Source: Rikenellaceae bacterium
GTDB lineage: Bacteria; Bacteroidota; Bacteroidia; Bacteroidales; UBA932
Assembly (NCBI GenBank): GCA_022766385.1
Contig: JALEPJ010000005.1
Span: forward strand, 1 to 64,000
Length of the DNA: 64,000 nt
Reading direction: 5' to 3'
The notes beneath the pieces were generated by a model. It did not search any database. It saw nothing but the letters and a program-made list of their open reading frames with translations, and had not been told where the DNA came from. The stretch's first letter is position 1; every line of letters begins with the position of its first letter. Below are positions 41,724 through 50,143 of the stretch, piece after piece. The position numbers and the translations under genes are program-made.

Positions 41724-43511
41724 ATGGCACGTGAAATAAAATTCTCCCTTGTATACAGGGATATGTGGCAGTCCTCCGGCAAATTCCAGCCGAGAGTCGA
41801 CCAGTTGGTCAGGGTAGCTCCCGCCATTATTGATATGGGATGTTTCGATCGCGTTGAGACTAACGGAGGCGCTTTTGAGCAGGTCAACCTTCTTTACGGT
41901 GAGAACCCTAACAGATCAGTTCGCGAATGGACCGCTCCTTTCCATAAGGCAGGCATCCAGACACATATGCTTGAGCGTGGTCTCAATGCATTGAGAATGA
42001 ACCCGGTACCTGCAGATGTCCGCGAGCTTATGTTCAAGGTCAAGAAGGCTCAGGGTACTGATATCTCACGTTCTTTCTGCGGATTGAACGACCACAGAAA
42101 CCTTAAGCTTTCTGTAGAATATGCCAAGAAAGCCGGAATGATTTCCCAGGCAGCCCTCTCCATTACCAACTCCCCTGTCCACACGGTTGAATACTATATG
42201 GGTCTCGTGGACAAGCTTGTAGAGTATGGTGCAGATGAAATCTGCCTAAAGGATATGGCAGGTATAGGCCGTCCTAATTTCCTTGCCGAACTTACCAGAC
42301 AAATCAAGAAAAAGTATCCTGAAATCAAGGTTCAGTATCACGGCCACAGCGGTCCAGGCTTCTCTCCAGCCTCAATGCTTGAAGTTGCCCGTGCCGGCGC
42401 AGACTACATCGACGTAGCAGTTGAGCCTCTCGCTTGGGGTAAGGTTCATCCGGACGTCATCACCATCAGGGAGATGCTCAGAGCGGACGGTTTCATTGTC
42501 AAGGATATCAATATGGATGCGTATATGGAAGTGCGCAGCCTCACACAGGAATTCATTGACGACTTCCTCGGATATTGGATCAACCCTTCAAATGCTCATA
42601 TGTCCTCATTGTTGGTAGGCTGCGGCCTTCCTGGAGGTATGATGGGCTCGATGATGGCGGATTTGAAAGGCTTCAAGGATGCCATCAATGCAGCAGAAAA
42701 GTCTCACGGACAGCCTGTCAGCAGTCTTGATACCCTTATGGTCAAGCTCTTCAAGGAGGTTGAGTATGTATGGCCTAAACTCGGTTATCCGCCACTCGTG
42801 ACTCCGTTCAGCCAGTACGTGAAGAATACAGCCCTTATGAATCTGTTCTCTATGGCTCAGGGCAAGCCGCGCTTCTCTCAGATTGACAAGGACACCTGGG
42901 GAATGATACTCGGCAAGATGGGTAAGCTCCCTGGGCCTCTCGCACCTGAAATCATTGCCCTCGCAAAGGAGAAGGGTATGGAATTCCAGACTGGAAATCC
43001 TCAGGACAATTATCCTAACGAGCTTCCGAAGTTCCGTCAGATGATGAAGGACGAAGGATGGGATTGCGGCCAGGACGACGAGGAGCTTTTCGAGCTTGCA
43101 ATGCACGAGCGTCAGTATCGTGACTACAGGTCAGGTGTGGCCAAGGAGCGTTTCAACAAGGAGCTCGAGGAGTACCGTGCAAAGGCCGGGGCGCCTATCA
43201 TCGTGACACGTCCTGTTGTTGAAGTACCAAAGTTCAATGCAGAGGAATACGCTGAGAAATATCCGGCAGCAGTGCCTGTTCAAGCTCCTGTCAAGGGACA
43301 GCTCATATGGGAGTACGATGTAGAGGATGCAAACAAGGCACCTCGTACCGGCTCAAAAGTGAGTGCCGGCAAGGCTATAGGCTACGTTCAGACCTATTAT
43401 GGTCTTGAGGAAATAATGCCTGCAGTGGATGGCCGCGTCGTTGCTGTTACCGGAAAGCAGGGCGAGCACGTGGCGAAGGGCGAGATTGTGGCTTACATTG
43501 AGAAGGTGTAA
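41724..43511 (+). CDS. Oxaloacetate-decarboxylase-type carboxyltransferase, alpha subunit
   Basis: The 595-residue protein resembles OadA and pyruvate carboxylase subunit B. Residues 1-300 form the carboxyltransferase TIM barrel (FSLVYRDMWQS, EICLKDMAGIG with the catalytic Lys, QYHGHSGPG with metal-ligand His). About 310-470 form the conserved carboxylase domain. About 525-595 form a biotinyl-like barrel, but where the biotin Lys normally sits in AMKM there is TYYG (residues 557-560). Partner genes (beta subunit, biotin carrier) are not in the window. Likely part of a biotin-linked decarboxylase or carboxylase whose biotin is on another chain; the exact reaction is open. Confidence 0.85.
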   Translation: MAREIKFSLVYRDMWQSSGKFQPRVDQLVRVAPAIIDMGCFDRVETNGGAFEQVNLLYGENPNRSVREWTAPFHKAGIQTHMLERGLNALRMNPVPADVRELMFKVKKAQGTDISRSFCGLNDHRNLKLSVEYAKKAGMISQAALSITNSPVHTVEYYMGLVDKLVEYGADEICLKDMAGIGRPNFLAELTRQIKKKYPEIKVQYHGHSGPGFSPASMLEVARAGADYIDVAVEPLAWGKVHPDVITIREMLRADGFIVKDINMDAYMEVRSLTQEFIDDFLGYWINPSNAHMSSLLVGCGLPGGMMGSMMADLKGFKDAINAAEKSHGQPVSSLDTLMVKLFKEVEYVWPKLGYPPLVTPFSQYVKNTALMNLFSMAQGKPRFSQIDKDTWGMILGKMGKLPGPLAPEIIALAKEKGMEFQTGNPQDNYPNELPKFRQMMKDEGWDCGQDDEELFELAMHERQYRDYRSGVAKERFNKELEEYRAKAGAPIIVTRPVVEVPKFNAEEYAEKYPAAVPVQAPVKGQLIWEYDVEDANKAPRTGSKVSAGKAIGYVQTYYGLEEIMPAVDGRVVAVTGKQGEHVAKGEIVAYIEKV

Positions 43512-43524
43512 GCCAAACCAAGCC

Positions 43525-44838
43525 TTAAACCAATTTGCAGAGCAGGGTCGCGGAGGTACAGTTAACCACTTCTACATCCACGTAATCTCCTGCCTTATGA
43601 CAGGTATCGGGGAAAACACACATCTTGTTGTTTGATGCCCTGCCGCAAAGCTCTTCGGGATTCTTCTTCGACGGGCCTTCCACCAGAACGCGGAAACGCT
43701 TGCCGATGTCTTTCTTATAGCTCTTCAGACTCATTTTGTTCTGGAGGGCTATTATTTCATTCAGACGGCGGGTCTTGGTTTCCAGATCCACATCATCAGG
43801 GTACTTTCTGGCAGCAAGCGTGCCCGGTCTCTCCGAATAATAGAACATAAAGGCGGTATCGAAGCAGACCTCCTCAAAAAGGGACAAGGTCTCCTTATGG
43901 TCCTCTTCGGTCTCCGAGCAGAAACCGGCAATCACATCGGTGGTCAGGCCGCAGTCAGGAATCACACTGCGTATCTTGGCAACTCGCTCAAGATACCACT
44001 CACGTGAATATCTCCTGCGCATCTTTTCAAGCATTCTATTGGAACCTGACTGAACTGGGAAATGGATATGCTTGCAGATGTTCTCATATTTTGCCATAAG
44101 CTCTATGACCTCATCCGAGAAATCCTGAGGATTGGACGTAGAAAAGCGGACACGCAGTTCAGGACTGACTTGAGCCACCATTTCGAGAAGCTGAGCAAAG
44201 TTCACATCCTCTTCCCCGCTCTGCCAATGGTACGAATCCACATTCTGACCAAGCAAGGTCACCTCTTTATAGCCCTTGGCAAGGCAGTCACAGGCCTCGC
44301 GTACAATGGTATGGGCATCCCTGCTGCGCTCCGCACCCCTGGTATAAGGGACAACGCAATACGAGCATACATTGTTGCAGCCTCTCATTATGGAGATGTA
44401 TGCCGATACTCCGTTCTTGTCGATGCGCACAGGGTTGATATCAGCGTAAGTCTCTTCACGTGAGAGCATTACATCTATCTGAGGATTGCCATCGGATACG
44501 GCTTTCAAAAGTCTTGGCAGGCTTCGGTACGCATCAGGACCGGCTACGATGTCAACCTTATGGGTATCGAGAAGAGCATCCTTCAGACGTTCAGCCATAC
44601 AACCAAGGATACCTATGACTACCTTACGGTTCTTTCTCTGGAGATTGAACTGATCGACGCGCCCCCATATTCTCTGTTCAGCATTGTCACGGACTGAACA
44701 GGTATTGGCCATAATGACATCAGCTTCTTCTATGTTTTCCGTCCTTTGATAGCCTTCCTTGGCCAAAATGGCAAAAATAACCTCGGTGTCATTGACATTC
44801 ATCTGACAGCCGTAGGTCTCAATATAAAGTTTTTTCAT
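43525..44838 (-). CDS. miaB: tRNA-2-methylthio-N6-dimethylallyladenosine synthase
   Basis: MiaB adds a methylthio group to i6A37 in tRNAs reading U-initial codons. The 437-residue radical-SAM protein has the UPF0004 domain (YIETYGCQMNVND, NTCSVRDNA, GCMAER for the second iron-sulfur cluster), the SAM motif RGCNNVCSYCVVPYTRG, and a C-terminal TRAM domain. These set MiaB apart from MtaB and RimO. It is convergent with the carboxyltransferase gene and divergent from a lipoprotein gene. Confidence 0.95.
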   Translation of the reverse strand: MKKLYIETYGCQMNVNDTEVIFAILAKEGYQRTENIEEADVIMANTCSVRDNAEQRIWGRVDQFNLQRKNRKVVIGILGCMAERLKDALLDTHKVDIVAGPDAYRSLPRLLKAVSDGNPQIDVMLSREETYADINPVRIDKNGVSAYISIMRGCNNVCSYCVVPYTRGAERSRDAHTIVREACDCLAKGYKEVTLLGQNVDSYHWQSGEEDVNFAQLLEMVAQVSPELRVRFSTSNPQDFSDEVIELMAKYENICKHIHFPVQSGSNRMLEKMRRRYSREWYLERVAKIRSVIPDCGLTTDVIAGFCSETEEDHKETLSLFEEVCFDTAFMFYYSERPGTLAARKYPDDVDLETKTRRLNEIIALQNKMSLKSYKKDIGKRFRVLVEGPSKKNPEELCGRASNNKMCVFPDTCHKAGDYVDVEVVNCTSATLLCKLV

Positions 44839-44923
44839 CTTTCAATATTCTTATTATCAAGCCATTGCCTTCACAAGAGGCCGAAGCGCTCCCATTTGGC
44901 ACGACTGTTGAGCATAACAACTG

Positions 44924-44931
44924 CAAAGATA
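44924..44931 (-). promoter_or_regulatory. miaB -7 box
   Basis: The minus strand reads TATCTTTG, 85 bases before the miaB ATG. It sits 11 bp from the opposite-facing box at 44943, the same gap as at asnA/murI. Confidence 0.58.
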
Positions 44932-44942
44932 GGATTTTTTTG

Positions 44943-44950
44943 TATCTTTG
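44943..44950 (+). promoter_or_regulatory. -7 box of the lipoprotein-SPOR-rpoN run
   Basis: TATCTTTG matches TAnnTTTG, 20 bases before the ATG at 44971. Confidence 0.65.
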
Positions 44951-44970
44951 TCTGCAAGGAGACGACTTGT

Positions 44971-45480
44971 ATGAAAAAGCTACTATATTTTCTTGCAGTT
45001 GCTGTCGTTACCCTTGTAGTCGGCAGCTGCTCCAGTGTGAAGGATATACGCATATCCTCGTGTTCCATAAAATCAGTAAGCCTCAACGGGCTTAAATCCG
45101 TGAAGGCAATGCTTTCATTGGGTATTGACAATCCGATTATGGCCTTCACCATCTCCGACCTGCAGGGTGTAATCAACAATAACGGAACCGAACTGGCCAC
45201 CTTCTCTGCAGGAAAACTTCCTGTACAGAGAAAATCATCGAAGGTATATCCCCTGAGCTGCGATGGTACTATAGGTGAGCAGATTGGCCTGATAGACTTG
45301 ATGAGATTGGCAGGGAGCAGGGATTTCAGCGGGATGACCGTAGATTTATCCTTGAGAATAAAGCTCCGCTGCGGATTAGGCAAAACACTGAAATTCAAGA
45401 ATTTGAAGGTATCCGATATGATGGAGCCGAAAGTCGCGGCCGCATTTATCGAGACACTGATAGACGAAATGGCAATATGA
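44971..45480 (+). CDS. LEA-type-2-like lipoprotein
   Basis: Starting at 44971 (MKKLLYFLAVAVVTLVVGSC), the 169-residue protein has a lipobox with Cys20. The body (NGLKSVKAMLSLGIDNPIMAFTIS) and later strands resemble the LEA type-2 beta-sandwich found in small Bacteroidota lipoproteins, whose role is unknown. The longer in-frame start at 44746 lies inside miaB and is rejected. Its stop overlaps the ATG of the next gene. Confidence 0.75.
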   Translation: MKKLLYFLAVAVVTLVVGSCSSVKDIRISSCSIKSVSLNGLKSVKAMLSLGIDNPIMAFTISDLQGVINNNGTELATFSAGKLPVQRKSSKVYPLSCDGTIGEQIGLIDLMRLAGSRDFSGMTVDLSLRIKLRCGLGKTLKFKNLKVSDMMEPKVAAAFIETLIDEMAI

Positions 45481-46022
45481 AAAGAATGTTCATCATAGCC
45501 GCAATTGCGGCCCTCATACCGGCAACATCCCTCAAAGCCCAGGTGGCACAGACGCGTGACTCCATAGTTTTCGTCCGCTCTGCCGGAATTGACGAGAGTC
45601 TAGTCGGAAAGGATGTGTTCTCCGAGCTCAATGTTCATCAGTCCCAGGATATGAGGGATGCGATGAAAAGAAAGATTGAAAACAATAAGTCAAAGAGAAT
45701 CAGCGGTTATCGCGTCAGAATATATTTCGGAAACAAGCAAAACTCCAGAACAGTATCCGAGGAAGTCAAGAAAAGCTTTGACCTGGCCTATCCGGGAGCA
45801 GGCAGCTACAGGACCTTCTCAAGCCCATACTTCAAAGTGACTGCCGGTAATTTCAGGACGAAATCCGAGGCTATGCAGTTTCTGCAAAGCATACGTTCCG
45901 ATTATCCTTCTGCCATCGTGGTCAGGGAAAACATTGAATATCCAACTGTTGACAAAAAACATTCATACAGGATTGATACGGTCACTGTAGCCGGAAACGA
46001 AAAAAGTAACGTACAAAGATGA
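45477..46022 (+). CDS. SPOR-like exported protein
   Basis: The 181-residue protein starts with a signal peptide (MKRMFIIAAIAALIPATSLKA). The C-terminal part GYRVRIYFGNKQNSR, FSSPYFKVTAGNFRTKSEAMQFLQSI is typical of SPOR domains, which bind denuded glycan strands at the septum. Its ATG overlaps the lipoprotein stop and its stop overlaps the rpoN start, so it belongs to a three-gene run. A role in envelope turnover or division is possible; it is not shown. Confidence 0.82.
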   Translation: MKRMFIIAAIAALIPATSLKAQVAQTRDSIVFVRSAGIDESLVGKDVFSELNVHQSQDMRDAMKRKIENNKSKRISGYRVRIYFGNKQNSRTVSEEVKKSFDLAYPGAGSYRTFSSPYFKVTAGNFRTKSEAMQFLQSIRSDYPSAIVVRENIEYPTVDKKHSYRIDTVTVAGNEKSNVQR

Positions 46023-47431
46023 TCAAGCAAGGACTAGAATTGAAGCAGACTCAGAAATTGTCTCCGCTTCAGATCCAGACCATCAAGCTCATAGAATTGC
46101 CTATCCAGGAGCTGGAACAGCGCATTCAGGCCGAGTTTGACGACAATCCCGTGCTTGATGACTGCAGAAACTCGGAAAGCAATGAAGACAATGAGCCTAA
46201 GGATGTTTCCATTGATGAATTGAAAGGCAGTGATGACGATATCCCTGCATATAAGCTTAGGGTCAACAACTACGGAAAGGACGAACGTCCCGAGTACAAT
46301 ACTTTCTCCGTGAAGGAGAGTTTCTCCCAAAGCCTGCTTGAGCAGCTTGGCTTCAGGAATCTTAACGAGCACAAGATGCTGATAGGCCGTTACATTATCT
46401 GCAGCCTCGATGAGGGTGGATACCTTCGCAGGGATCTTGACTCCATTGTAGATGATTTGGCTTTCAGGGAAAATGTTGAGACTGACTATGAAGAAGTGCT
46501 CGAAATGCTGAAGCTTGTACAGAGCCTTGATCCGCCGGGAGTGGGAGCCAGAAACCTCAGGGAGTGTCTTTTGCTTCAGCTCAATGCCATGCAGCAAAGC
46601 CCTGACGTTATCAATGCCAAGCTTATACTCAGCGACTACTTCCATGAATTCACCAGCAAGCATTTCCAAAAGATTATCAACAAAATGGGAATCAGCGAGC
46701 AGGAGATGAAGGCAGCCATCAACAGGATAGTAAAACTCAATCCGTCTCCAGGAGGACAGATAGACGACTCCTACACCGACCAGGCTCAACAGATTATCCC
46801 CGACTTCCACCTGGAATACGAGGACGGGAAGCTGAACCTGACTATGCCAAGGTTCAACATTCCAGAAATCAGGGTGAACCGTCGCTATGCGCAGATGCTG
46901 GAACAGTCCAAAGGAAGCACGGACAAGGCTGAAAAGGAAGCCGCCACCTTCGTAAAGCAGAAGATTGACTCGGCAAAGTGGTTTGTAGAAGCCCTCAAGC
47001 AGAGGTACAACACACTCGAAAGCACTATGAAGGCCATACTCAACTACCAGCATGACTACTTTGTGGATGGTGACGAAAGCAATCTTAAGCCTATGGTGCT
47101 CAAGGATATAGCTGAGATAACAGGCTTTGATATTTCGACCATTTCGAGAGTAGTCAACAGCAAGTACATTGAGACTCACTTTGGAATCTTCCCCCTCAAG
47201 TATTTCTTCTCAGAGGGTCTGGAAAACCAGGCGGGAGAGGAAGTATCGACAAGAGAGCTGAAGAAAGTGCTGAAAGAATGCGTAGATAACGAAGACAAGC
47301 ACAAACCGCTGACTGACGACCAGTTGGTGGAAGAGATGAACAAGCGCGGCTACAAGGTTGCCAGACGAACAGTTGCCAAGTACCGGGACCAGTTGGGAAT
47401 AGCTAAGGCTCGTCTCCGCAAGGAACTGTAA
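46019..47431 (+). CDS. rpoN: RNA polymerase sigma-54 factor
   Basis: RpoN directs transcription from -24/-12 promoters with AAA+ activators. The 470-residue protein has the Gln/Leu-rich activator region (LELKQTQKLSPLQIQTIKLIELPIQELE), an acidic linker, the core-binding domain (LDPPGVGARNLRECLLLQL), and the RpoN box ARRTVAKYR near the end. Length is normal. It overlaps the SPOR gene by four bases and the convergent radC gene by 29 bases. No sigma-54 activator gene is in the window. Confidence 0.97.
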   Translation: MIKQGLELKQTQKLSPLQIQTIKLIELPIQELEQRIQAEFDDNPVLDDCRNSESNEDNEPKDVSIDELKGSDDDIPAYKLRVNNYGKDERPEYNTFSVKESFSQSLLEQLGFRNLNEHKMLIGRYIICSLDEGGYLRRDLDSIVDDLAFRENVETDYEEVLEMLKLVQSLDPPGVGARNLRECLLLQLNAMQQSPDVINAKLILSDYFHEFTSKHFQKIINKMGISEQEMKAAINRIVKLNPSPGGQIDDSYTDQAQQIIPDFHLEYEDGKLNLTMPRFNIPEIRVNRRYAQMLEQSKGSTDKAEKEAATFVKQKIDSAKWFVEALKQRYNTLESTMKAILNYQHDYFVDGDESNLKPMVLKDIAEITGFDISTISRVVNSKYIETHFGIFPLKYFFSEGLENQAGEEVSTRELKKVLKECVDNEDKHKPLTDDQLVEEMNKRGYKVARRTVAKYRDQLGIAKARLRKEL

Positions 47432-48122
47432 GAGCAGCGGAAGAGTATACCCTTTCGTCGGCGAAACTATAAAAGCAGTCATCGCAGACTATCACATGAT
47501 CCATCAGTGAAATATCGAATGACAAGGCGGCCTGTTTCAGGGCCGCTGTCTGTTTTGTGTCTTCGATTCCCGGGCGGGGATTCCCGCTCGGATGATTGTG
47601 CGAGAGTATTATGCCAGAAGCCTTTTTTTCCAGGGCAATGGACATTATCTCCTTGATGTCGAATACTGTGGCGCATAGTCCTCCTATGCTGAGTTTTCTC
47701 ATCTCCAACACCACATTCGCCCTGTTCAGAAAAAGCGCCCAGCATTCCTCGCGCTTCAGGCCCTTCAATTCTGGAATGAGCATATCATAGACTTGCTTCG
47801 GCGAGCAGATGCACTCCCCCGCCTGCCTGTTTCTCTCCCCGACAAAACGTCTCCCGAGTTCGAAAGCCGCCATCAGAGGCAGCAGTTTCATCCCTCCAAA
47901 GCCGTTAATACTCCGCAGACGGCCCAAAGGAATGGAAGACAACTCCGACAGCGAACCTTTCGAGAGGGACAGCAGCCTTTGTCCCATTTCAAGAGCGCTT
48001 TCGCCCTTCGTACCGGTACGCAGGAGTATGGCGATCAATTCGGCATTGCTCAGGCTCCCCGCCCCTCTCGACAGCATACGTTCGCGAGGCCTTTCATTCG
48101 TGGATAAATCTTTGATTTTCAT
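47403..48122 (-). CDS. radC: RadC-family JAB1/MPN domain protein
   Basis: The 239-residue protein has an N-terminal helix-hairpin-helix (LSSIPLGRLRSINGFG) and a C-terminal JAMM metal motif SHNHPSGNPRPGIED. RadC was once linked to DNA repair, but the real function is not settled. Its C-terminal codons overlap rpoN by 29 bases in the opposite direction. The 229-base gap upstream leads to mraZ and holds the mraZ operator; no TAnnTTTG box facing radC was found. Confidence 0.93.
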   Translation of the reverse strand: MKIKDLSTNERPRERMLSRGAGSLSNAELIAILLRTGTKGESALEMGQRLLSLSKGSLSELSSIPLGRLRSINGFGGMKLLPLMAAFELGRRFVGERNRQAGECICSPKQVYDMLIPELKGLKREECWALFLNRANVVLEMRKLSIGGLCATVFDIKEIMSIALEKKASGIILSHNHPSGNPRPGIEDTKQTAALKQAALSFDISLMDHVIVCDDCFYSFADERVYSSAALTVPCGDEP

Positions 48123-48262
48123 AGTTTTATATCAAGAGCTCAGATTCTGCAGTTGCAATATTGTAATATTCCCGACAATGCTTGATAAGAAAGATAAAAA
48201 CTTAGGGGGTATTATCTATTTTATAAATCTTTTATGCCCAGCTGAAACAAGAAGGAAAAAGG

Positions 48263-48297
48263 TGGAAAAATTTGGAAAATAGTGGGAGAAAATGGAA
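48263..48297 (+). promoter_or_regulatory. MraZ-type operator: four direct repeats at 10-bp period
   Basis: TGGAA, TGGAA, TGGGA and TGGAA start at 48263, 48273, 48283 and 48293, exactly one helical turn apart. AGGAA at 48253 and TGAAA at 48243 may be worn copies. MraZ of Escherichia coli binds TGGGA-type repeats spaced by five bases upstream of its own gene, and these lie just ahead of the mraZ -7 box, over the expected -33 region. Autorepression of the dcw cluster is inferred. Confidence 0.75.
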
Positions 48298-48307
48298 AAT
48301 AATTTCA

Positions 48308-48315
48308 TATCTTTG
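48308..48315 (+). promoter_or_regulatory. mraZ/dcw cluster -7 box
   Basis: TATCTTTG matches TAnnTTTG, 36 bases before the mraZ ATG and directly after the repeats. No other clear TAnnTTTG promoter is apparent before ftsZ, so it may drive much of the cluster. Confidence 0.68.
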
Positions 48316-48351
48316 TCACATCGCGTGAATCAGAAGTATTAAAATTGAAGT

Positions 48352-48804
48352 ATGGTCACTTTCGTAGGCAAATATCCATCGAAAATCGACGACAAAGGCA
48401 GACTCGTATTGCCTTCGCCGTTGAAGAGAATGCTGCCCGAAGGTACCGAAATGAAGTTTGTCGTGAAAAAGGACATCTTCGAGGACTGCCTTGAAATGTA
48501 CACTATGGAAGAGTGGCAGAGACAATCTGAAGAGACCCGTTCACGGCTTGACAACTTCAATCCGGATCACGCGAAGTTCTGGAGAGCATATATGCGTGAC
48601 CGTGACATCGTGGAACCGGATGCCAAGTACGGCCGTATCACTATCTCGAAGGAACTGTTGAACAGCATAGGTGTCAACAAGGACGTGGTATTTTCCGGAA
48701 ACGATTACAAGATTGAGATCTGGGCCAAGGAAAAATTCGAGGCTTCTGCGATCTCGAACGAGGAATTCCTATCGATAGCCGGAACACTGCCCGCAAAGAG
48801 GTAG
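48352..48804 (+). CDS. mraZ: Transcriptional regulator MraZ
   Basis: MraZ is a ring-forming regulator that represses the dcw cluster through upstream repeats. The 150-residue protein has two AbrB-like halves: FVGKYPSKIDDKGRLVLPSPLKR and PDAKYGRITISKELL, with the DxKGR signature in the first. The second has a Tyr inserted between Lys and Gly. It starts the rightward dcw cluster. The next gene begins 13 bases after the stop. Confidence 0.95.
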   Translation: MVTFVGKYPSKIDDKGRLVLPSPLKRMLPEGTEMKFVVKKDIFEDCLEMYTMEEWQRQSEETRSRLDNFNPDHAKFWRAYMRDRDIVEPDAKYGRITISKELLNSIGVNKDVVFSGNDYKIEIWAKEKFEASAISNEEFLSIAGTLPAKR

Positions 48805-48808
48805 GAGG
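48803..48808 (+). promoter_or_regulatory. Shine-Dalgarno site of rsmH
   Basis: AGGAGG overlaps the mraZ stop and ends eight bases before the rsmH ATG. It is notable because most genes here lack such a site, as is usual in Bacteroidota. Confidence 0.6.
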
Positions 48809-48816
48809 CTATTCGG

Positions 48817-49770
48817 ATGTCGGAATATCATATACCCGTTCTTCTGGACGAGAGCGTAAGCTCATTGGTCACAAACCCATCAGGAACATACATTGATGCC
48901 ACTTTCGGTGGCGGCGGTCATTCTGCCGAGATTCTGTCAAGACTCTCCGCGGATGGAAAACTCATTGCCTTCGACCGCGATAGCGATGCCATTGCGAACA
49001 GGCTGGACGACAAGCGTCTTGTCCTGATACACAATAACTTTCGATTCGTCCATAACTTCGCACAACTGGAAGCCCATAGGGCAGCACGCGATATCCGGTC
49101 GTGCGAAGTGGACGGTATCCTTGCGGATCTTGGAGTCTCTTCACACCAGTTCGACACTGCCGACAGAGGCTTCTCATTCCGCTATGACGCTCCGCTCGAT
49201 ATGAGGATGAACACCCGTGCCGAGCTTAGCGCCGACACCATTGTCAATGAATATGAGCAGGAGGACATCGAGCGCATCCTGCGCATTTACGGCGAGGTGG
49301 ACAATTCACGAAAGGCGGCGGCACTGATAGTCGCAGCCCGTCAGAAAGGCAGAATCGGCACCACAGGTGAACTGGATGCTGCCTTGAAGCCATTGCTCCC
49401 GCCTTATGTGGAGCACAAGTATCTGGCGAAAGTCTATCAGGCGCTCAGGATTGAGGTCAATCAGGAAATGCGCTCTCTCGAGAAATTCCTCGAAGGAGCG
49501 GTAAGGAGCCTGAAACCGGGCGGCAGACTTGTCGTCATCACTTACCAGTCCCTCGAGGACAGGATGGTGAAGAACTTCATTAAAAGCGGCAACATCGACG
49601 GCACTGTTGTCAAGGATGTCTACGGCAATGTACAGACTCCCTTGACAGCCGTGAACCGCAAGCCTATACTCCCTAAGGAGAGCGAGATAGCTCTCAATAC
49701 GAGAGCCAGGAGTGCGAAACTGAGGGTGGCCGAAAAAACTGAAGGCGGAGCGAAGGGGAGGAACAGCTGA
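48817..49770 (+). CDS. rsmH: 16S rRNA (cytosine-N4)-methyltransferase
   Basis: RsmH methylates C1402 of 16S rRNA. The 317-residue protein has HIPVLLDESVSSL, the SAM loop DATFGGGGHSAEIL, and LADLGVSSHQFD, and ends with NTRARSAKLRVAEK. It is the usual second gene of the dcw cluster. The stop TGA shares one base with the next ATG. Confidence 0.97.
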   Translation: MSEYHIPVLLDESVSSLVTNPSGTYIDATFGGGGHSAEILSRLSADGKLIAFDRDSDAIANRLDDKRLVLIHNNFRFVHNFAQLEAHRAARDIRSCEVDGILADLGVSSHQFDTADRGFSFRYDAPLDMRMNTRAELSADTIVNEYEQEDIERILRIYGEVDNSRKAAALIVAARQKGRIGTTGELDAALKPLLPPYVEHKYLAKVYQALRIEVNQEMRSLEKFLEGAVRSLKPGGRLVVITYQSLEDRMVKNFIKSGNIDGTVVKDVYGNVQTPLTAVNRKPILPKESEIALNTRARSAKLRVAEKTEGGAKGRNS

Positions 49771-50123
49771 TGAAGGAGATGAAATGGAAAATTCAGGATG
49801 TGGGCAGGCTGTTGAAGGACTGCTTTCTGGCCATACTCAAGGGTCAGTTCCTTCTGAGGCTGAACATAGGAAGATATTTCATCCACATCGTCTATGTCTT
49901 CTTCCTGTTTGCGATGCTTATTTGGTACAGTCTCAGGGTAGATTCCACTCTGAGCCGTATCGAGAGCAACAAGAAAGTGCTCAAGGAGCTGGAAATCAAG
50001 CATTCCAACATGGAATTTGAACTCCGGACCCTGAACAGGAGAATTACCATCGACGAGATGCTCCAAAAAAGCGGCTCGAAGGTGACGGAACCGGAAGCGC
50101 CTGCAACGGTTCTGAAGAAGTAA
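49770..50123 (+). CDS. ftsL: FtsL-like divisome protein
   Basis: The 117-residue protein has one membrane segment (about 37-55, IHIVYVFFLFAMLIWYSLR) and a following coiled coil (VDSTLSRIESNKKVLKELEIKH), the layout of FtsL. Sequence identity to FtsL is always low, so the call leans on its place between rsmH and ftsI. FtsL links FtsQ and FtsB to the FtsW-FtsI synthase. Start and rsmH stop overlap by one base. Confidence 0.8.
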   Translation: MKEMKWKIQDVGRLLKDCFLAILKGQFLLRLNIGRYFIHIVYVFFLFAMLIWYSLRVDSTLSRIESNKKVLKELEIKHSNMEFELRTLNRRITIDEMLQKSGSKVTEPEAPATVLKK

Positions 50124-50143
50124 GCGGGTATAAAGAATTGGAA

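Noticed and set aside
44746..44970. N-terminal extension of the LEA-like lipoprotein
   Set aside because: Antisense to miaB and upstream of the -7 box; the lipoprotein signal begins at 44971.
46034..47179. 381-codon open frame opposite rpoN
   Set aside because: Antisense to a clear sigma-54 gene; no recognisable family; reads as the reverse of rpoN codons.
48263..48297. Phased repeats as simple low-complexity A/G-rich DNA
   Set aside because: The strict 10-bp period of TGG and the position before mraZ favour an operator.
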